Translations under genes and position numbers: made by a program
Shown: piece after piece, positions 58,753 through 64,000 of the stretch
Layout of the letters: each line of letters starts with the position of its first letter
Position numbering within the stretch: the stretch's first letter is position 1
The notes under the pieces: model-generated
What the model was told of the DNA's origin: nothing
Databases searched by the model: none
Seen by the model: the letters and a program-made list of their open reading frames with translations, nothing else
Origin: Steinernema hermaphroditum
Taxonomy: Eukaryota > Nematoda > Chromadorea > Rhabditida > Steinernematidae
NCBI GenBank assembly: GCA_030435675.1
Contig: CM059622.1
Span: forward strand, 10,540,001 to 10,604,000
Reading direction: 5' to 3'
DNA: 64,000 nt

Positions 58753-59187
58753 ATGTCAACTGATCAGGACGCCGCTAATCAGTCCGATGAGCTTCAACGC
58801 CTACGGGCTGAGATGGATCAGGTGAAAGAGGAGAACGCGAAGCTGAAAGCGTCAGCCAAGAGGTACAAGAAGAAGCTGACAGAGAAAAGGACAAACGAAA
58901 ATGCTCTGAAGGATCGAGTGGTGGAGCTGGAAAAATTGAACGATGAGCTTCTTGAGAAGAACGCGGTAGAAACCAGGAGGAGGCGTACTTTGCAACTAGC
59001 TTACGACCAGATGGGAGGCCGTCTTCAGTATCTGGGAGATCATCCTGGGCCCTCTCGAAAGCGTAGAGCTCACCCGTCGTGGACAGAACGCGCTGTCCCA
59101 ACAAAAGAGATAAAGGTGGAAGCAGTTGAAGAGTCAACCGAAGAGGAGGAGCCGGAAATTGAGTCCTCGGATTTGGAAAATCTTTGA
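58753..59187 (+). CDS. Coiled-coil protein with basic and acidic tail (144 aa)
   Basis: Single-exon open frame. The frame is open from 58531, but the ATG at 58753 gives a compact protein: residues about 10-75 form heptad-rich coiled coil (LQRLRAEMDQVKEENAKLKA, VVELEKLNDELLEKN). Next are a basic cluster (SRKRRAHP), a sumoylation-type site IKVE, and an acidic C-terminus (STEEEEPEIESSDLENL). This resembles the leucine-zipper half of a nuclear protein, but the basic region usual before a bZIP zipper is weak here (KRYKKKLTEKR lies within the coil). Function unknown. No intron or acceptor was found, so the model is plausible rather than sure. Confidence 0.55.
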   Translation: MSTDQDAANQSDELQRLRAEMDQVKEENAKLKASAKRYKKKLTEKRTNENALKDRVVELEKLNDELLEKNAVETRRRRTLQLAYDQMGGRLQYLGDHPGPSRKRRAHPSWTERAVPTKEIKVEAVEESTEEEEPEIESSDLENL

Positions 59188-59376
59188 AATGCTTGTAATG
59201 TGGTTTGTACGATAAAAGCGAATGGGTCCAAAACATAGCTTCCATATGGCTTTGCTGGCACAGCACCCCTCCCAAAAGGCCATTCGCACACATAAACGGC
59301 ACCCAACCAAAAGCCCACGAAAGAGAAAAGCTCGTAAACAATCAACAAACAAATTTATTCGGTGTAGCAATTCATT

Positions 59377-59911
59377 TTAAGCTTCGTCTTTGCTAGCTTC
59401 CTCGAAGTTCTCAACCAATTCTGAAAAGAAGTGAGATTTAGTAAAATCCCCCCAAGTCTCCCTCGCTTACCAGGAACTTCATCATCTACAGGGCCATCCT
59501 GGCTAGCGAGTTTCTTCAGATGGATGAGCGATTCCGGACCAAGCTGGTTGAGGATGGATGGGTAGGTGGAAACCATCTCAACGATTTCTAGAACGGGACA
59601 ATATTAGAAAAGGACTGCTGAGCGGGAAACCCACGTTTGCTTTCAGGAGTGCCAGCAACACTGAATGTGTTTGCCGCAACAGCTGCCAGGACCTTGGGGT
59701 TGCTGAAGTGGAGGACGGTGCCATCGTCCTTGATCATGTTCACTTCATCAATAGCTCCAACGGGAGCGCATCCCAATTTCTTCAGAGTGTTTTTCACTTT
59801 TTGATCGTCGGCTCCCGGATCCCTCCGAACGACCTTCTTCTTTCGGCGCTGCGTGCCGGGTCCACCAGTGCGGACAGCTTCCTGGAGCTTGGCGAGCTTT
59901 TCAGGGTTCAT
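59377..59911 (-). CDS. icd-1: BTF3, beta subunit of the nascent polypeptide-associated complex (145 aa)
   Basis: Beta-NAC binds ribosomes near the exit tunnel as a heterodimer with alpha-NAC, shielding nascent chains and limiting faulty ER targeting; in C. elegans icd-1 also restrains cell death. Minus-strand exons: 59911-59635, 59587-59471 and 59420-59377. The ribosome-binding motif RRKKKVVRR (22-30) is intact. The NAC domain follows ([33 protein letters not shown]). The C-terminal half has [12 protein letters not shown] and the conserved tail [15 protein letters not shown] ttttgcag acceptor lies four bases before the ATG, and a minus-strand AATAAA is at about 59358-59353. Confidence 0.97.
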
Positions 59912-60818
59912 CGCTCTGCAAAATTAAAGACTTAGAACAGTGAAGTCAGCACAAACGCGACGACAAACGCAAAAATGGCCGAAAACTCAGCACAGGAAGG
60001 AGAATAAGGCGCCGCTCAGGGAATGGAGACATGAAATCCCAAAATTATCGTAGTTTTGAATTACGAGAAATTCTCGTTTCGGGAGCCGATCTTCTTTTGG
60101 TTTTCAAATTTTGACGGAATTCCCTTCCACATCGTCAGCCAACAAAGACGAATTCGAAAGGATTCGCTGCTTGATGCTTGATCTAAATGCTCATTTTCGG
60201 CTGACATTTGACTCCTGCGTAACACGAGCCTCTTGAAGACTGCGGATCTTGCATGTTTTCAGCAGAAAATTGGATCTCCTTTTAGGGTTACAGCAAACTT
60301 TCCTCGAAGATTGCGGTCTGTGTATATTTGTGCTTGTTGGGGACTCGAAGGATGGCCAAGAAGTGTGCCAGTTTTCTCTTCGGGCGATCTGATTACTGTT
60401 CAGCACGTATTTCTTGTTTATTCAGCGTGTTCTTTAGCGGGCTCTACTCGATTTTCGGTGCATTCTTCACTGTACTCGGCCTTATATCTTCCTCTGAGCC
60501 ATTACATTACCTAACCCAGTCGAATGTGGTGGAGTCTCGCTGCGAAAAGCATTCGTCTCGTCCAACCAGAGACGAACGATCGATGTGTGCGTCGCGGCCG
60601 ACTCCTCTCCGCGCCGCTGACTTGGTCGTCGCCCGCAACGCGAATAATTCGCCTCCGGTCTTTTATTGCTCTTTGGTCGCGAGAGGCAACGATTTTTTCG
60701 TAGAATCGCCGCCACTACTCCTATAAAGTAGTATTCGTGGATTCGCTGTTGTATTAACGTAGATCGCATAACTCTCCAGTGATAGAGTAGAGTAAATTCT
60801 TGCGTCTTTCAGAGAGCC
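59912..60818. promoter_or_regulatory. Divergent intergenic region between BTF3 and vha-16
   Basis: About 900 bases separate two housekeeping genes read in opposite directions, so both promoters must lie here. A CG-rich spot near 60590-60620 precedes vha-16. A tctttcag acceptor ends six bases before the vha-16 ATG. No specific motif was identified. Confidence 0.5.
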
Positions 60819-61965
<1,147 letters not shown>

Positions 61966-62847
61966 ATGCGTACTGTCGCCCCGAATCATCTCTGCCCGCG
62001 TAGCCTCCAGATGTTAAGCCGCCCGATTCTCTCTTTTCTGTTCACTATATTCCACATTTCCTTCGCTGTGATAATCTTCTCCACGCGACTCATGAAGTCC
62101 TTTTTGTATATACCATAGGAGGAAATTCTAAGTTTCTATCAAGCTAGATACTTATCCCTGTTACGTAGATTCGTGGTTGTAAAGTATTCGCTGTTATATC
62201 GGTACTTTGTAAAGATATAGAATATATATGTACTGTCCAGTAAATGGCTGTAATAATGTCTTGTTTGAGATGAAGACCAGGAAGCATTGGCTAGGAGAGT
62301 CCATGCACAGTAGCTAACGGAATATGTGGCGAAGGATCCGTCCCAAGTGTCAGAAGGCGCCTGACGAGGTCGCTCGGCTTCCGTGGGATCTACTCATTTA
62401 TTGAGTGGGCGACGGAGACGATCATGCCGATGACCACGTGGTCGGCGCTGGACCGTGGAGCACGGCAGATTTATTGTGACTGAAGGTCGCGTTCGCGTTC
62501 ACGAGCGTCGAGATGCAGAACATGAAGACAGAGAAGTTGAGGACGTCGTCGAGGCGTCAGACGCTTTCAAACGTAAAGCGGAGAGTCTACAGGAAAGGCT
62601 CTTTCGGAATAGGCTCTCCAGATCTGAGCTGCTCTTTCGACCAATACCCTCTCGATAATCAGTAATCTTAGGTCCCCGGGTCTTGACCAACACCTCTGAT
62701 TCCCGAAGACCTCAGGGAAGGAGCTACAGAAATCCAGTCAACTCCATCCATCATGGTCAACACATCTACAAACTACATGTTATTATTTGACAATTAACAT
62801 AAGTTCCAAAAGGAACAACAAATTTATTCGAATAACAAATAACAAGT
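61966..62847. other. vha-16 3' UTR and convergent rps-15 3' end
   Basis: AT-rich 3' UTR of vha-16, then a stretch containing a minus-strand AATAAA near 62470 preceded by an unspliced short frame (62693-62499); I do not accept this frame as a gene. The minus-strand AATAAA of rps-15 is at about 62828-62823. Confidence 0.45.
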
Positions 62848-63348
62848 TTACTTCAGAGGGATGAAGCGAGAGCTGTGGGTGGCACCAATACCAGGACGAC
62901 CGTGCTTGACAGGCTTGTAGGTGATAGAGAATTCTCCCAAGTAGTGTCCAATCATTTCAGCGCGGATTTCGACCTGGTTGAAGACCTTGCCGTTGTAGAC
63001 TCCGACGACGCAGCCAACCATCTCGGGAAGAACGATCATGTTGCGGAGGTGGGTCTTGACGCAAGCGGGCTTCTCAAGGACGGAGGCGGCCTTCTTGGCC
63101 TTCTGGAGTCGGGCAAGGAGCGACTTGTGCTTGCGGCTGAGTCCGCGGGCCAGGCGTCTGCGAGCGCGGCAGGGAAGGAGCTTGGAGAGCTGCTCCCTGA
63201 GATGAACATAATGAGTAAACGAAGACCATAGGCAATAGGAAACTTACGGGGACATATCCAAAAGCTGGTCCAGATCAACACCGCGGTAGGTGAATTTGCG
63301 GAAGGTGCGCTTCTTCTTAAGCTCGGCGAGAGCAGCTTCGTCGGCCAT
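62848..63348 (-). CDS. rps-15: 40S ribosomal protein S15 (uS19, 149 aa)
   Basis: Small-subunit protein uS19 near the head of the 40S subunit and the decoding site. Minus-strand exons 63348-63248 and 63196-62848, intron 51 nt, phase 2. Conserved runs include [66 protein letters not shown] and the end [10 protein letters not shown] ttttttcag acceptor lies 15 bases before the ATG. Length fits the family. Confidence 0.98.
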
Positions 63349-64000
63349 GATGAATTTTTACCTCTGAAAAAATCGTCAGATCAGTACGACTGTCCCGACG
63401 CAGTAGTAACACGCCACCAGCACACGAATAAAGCGCAGAGAAAGCTGACAGGTCAAACAGCTAGAAGCAGCAGCAAATCATAGCACTAAAGGAGACTGAG
63501 CACACTTGCGCGTACATGACAATCAGCATGCTGCTCTTGAAAACTAAAGGCAGATACCTAAAGCCCATGTCTTCGAGCACCCAGAACAGCCAACGTGACT
63601 GACCTCCCCAGGTTGGTAAATCTCTTCAGAATCATTCGCGCACCGCAAATCTGCATTAGATAGTCCTAAGCATCTGCAAAATCCACACTTTACACGCAAA
63701 AACCCACCGATTTTCGCCCAAAAGAGACAAAAATTGAAACCGCGACTCTGAGCAGCCAATCGAATAGACACCTACGGTAGGCTGCGTATCATTCTTTGCG
63801 AGAGCTTTGCGAAGTGGAAATATCTTACGTTCGAACTCTCGCGCGTTTTTTGAATTTGAGCGCTGTCTGGTCGACGGCGCCACTTCATGTAGATGTCGAA
63901 GGCGCAAGATGAGTTGCCAAAGTCGGAAGACAAAGAGCTGCTCTGTGCCCTTTTTTTCAGAATTGTGAATAGACCGTAACTGGAGTAAACTCAGTTTCCC
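63349..64000. other. rps-15 5' flank to window end
   Basis: Presumed rps-15 promoter. On the plus strand an ATG at 63893 opens 28 codons ending in TAA (MSKAQDELPKSEDKELLC...), which may be the first exon of a gene running past the window, but no donor is clear. Confidence 0.35.

Overview
This window reads as nuclear DNA of a free-living rhabditid-type nematode. The coding genes are broken by many very short GT-AG introns (mostly 40-50 nt, a few of 33-34 nt). Many start codons sit 5-20 nt after a pyrimidine-rich AG, as expected of a spliced-leader acceptor. The gene content includes a cuticle collagen, a nematode-type UDP-glucuronosyltransferase, serpentine receptors and decayed mariner transposons. 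No operon-type bacterial structure, virus, rRNA or convincing tRNA was found. All gene models below were joined by eye from exon reading frames, splice sites and family knowledge; no search was run.

Layout. 0-9.3 kb: a mariner relic, a broken GHITM (TMBIM5-type) gene, serpentine receptor A (-), a Rab7-like GTPase with an atypical C-terminus, an unknown 450-residue protein and a small secreted protein. 9.3-27.1 kb: about 17 kb almost without genes, holding a tandem repeat and one exon (11.7 kb) that may be a distant alternative first exon of tent-5. 27.1-29.5 kb: tent-5, a FAM46/TENT5 poly(A) polymerase. 31-34 kb (-): BCKDHB (branched-chain 2-oxoacid dehydrogenase E1 beta) and an unknown 280-residue protein. 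34.9-45.2 kb: a region of nematode-restricted genes, with a 94-residue secreted protein carrying a foldback element in its intron, serpentine receptors B, C (decayed), D and E, a one-helix 92-residue protein and a second mariner relic. 46-52.8 kb: five genes on the plus strand (ZNF706, rpl-11, a C2H2 zinc-finger protein, a REEP/Yop1-like ER protein, a cuticle collagen). 53-57.6 kb (-): a UDP-glucuronosyltransferase and an SLC2 sugar transporter. 58.7-63.4 kb: a coiled-coil protein, BTF3 (beta-NAC), V-ATPase subunit d (vha-16) and rps-15.

Biologically the window mixes strongly conserved housekeeping genes (ribosome, nascent-chain handling, V-ATPase, branched-chain amino-acid breakdown) with fast-evolving nematode genes. 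The best candidate for something undescribed is the serpentine family A-E. Four intact members share the same three intron positions and phases, near-identical exon lengths and a C-x(3,4)-C pair immediately after the first shared intron; a fifth copy is frame-shifted. I could not place the family in a named chemoreceptor class. Secondary points of interest are the tent-5 upstream exon, the Rab ending in C-P-F-F, several unknown small proteins, and a by-eye excess of the palindromic heptamer TAC-N-GTA through introns and intergenic DNA.
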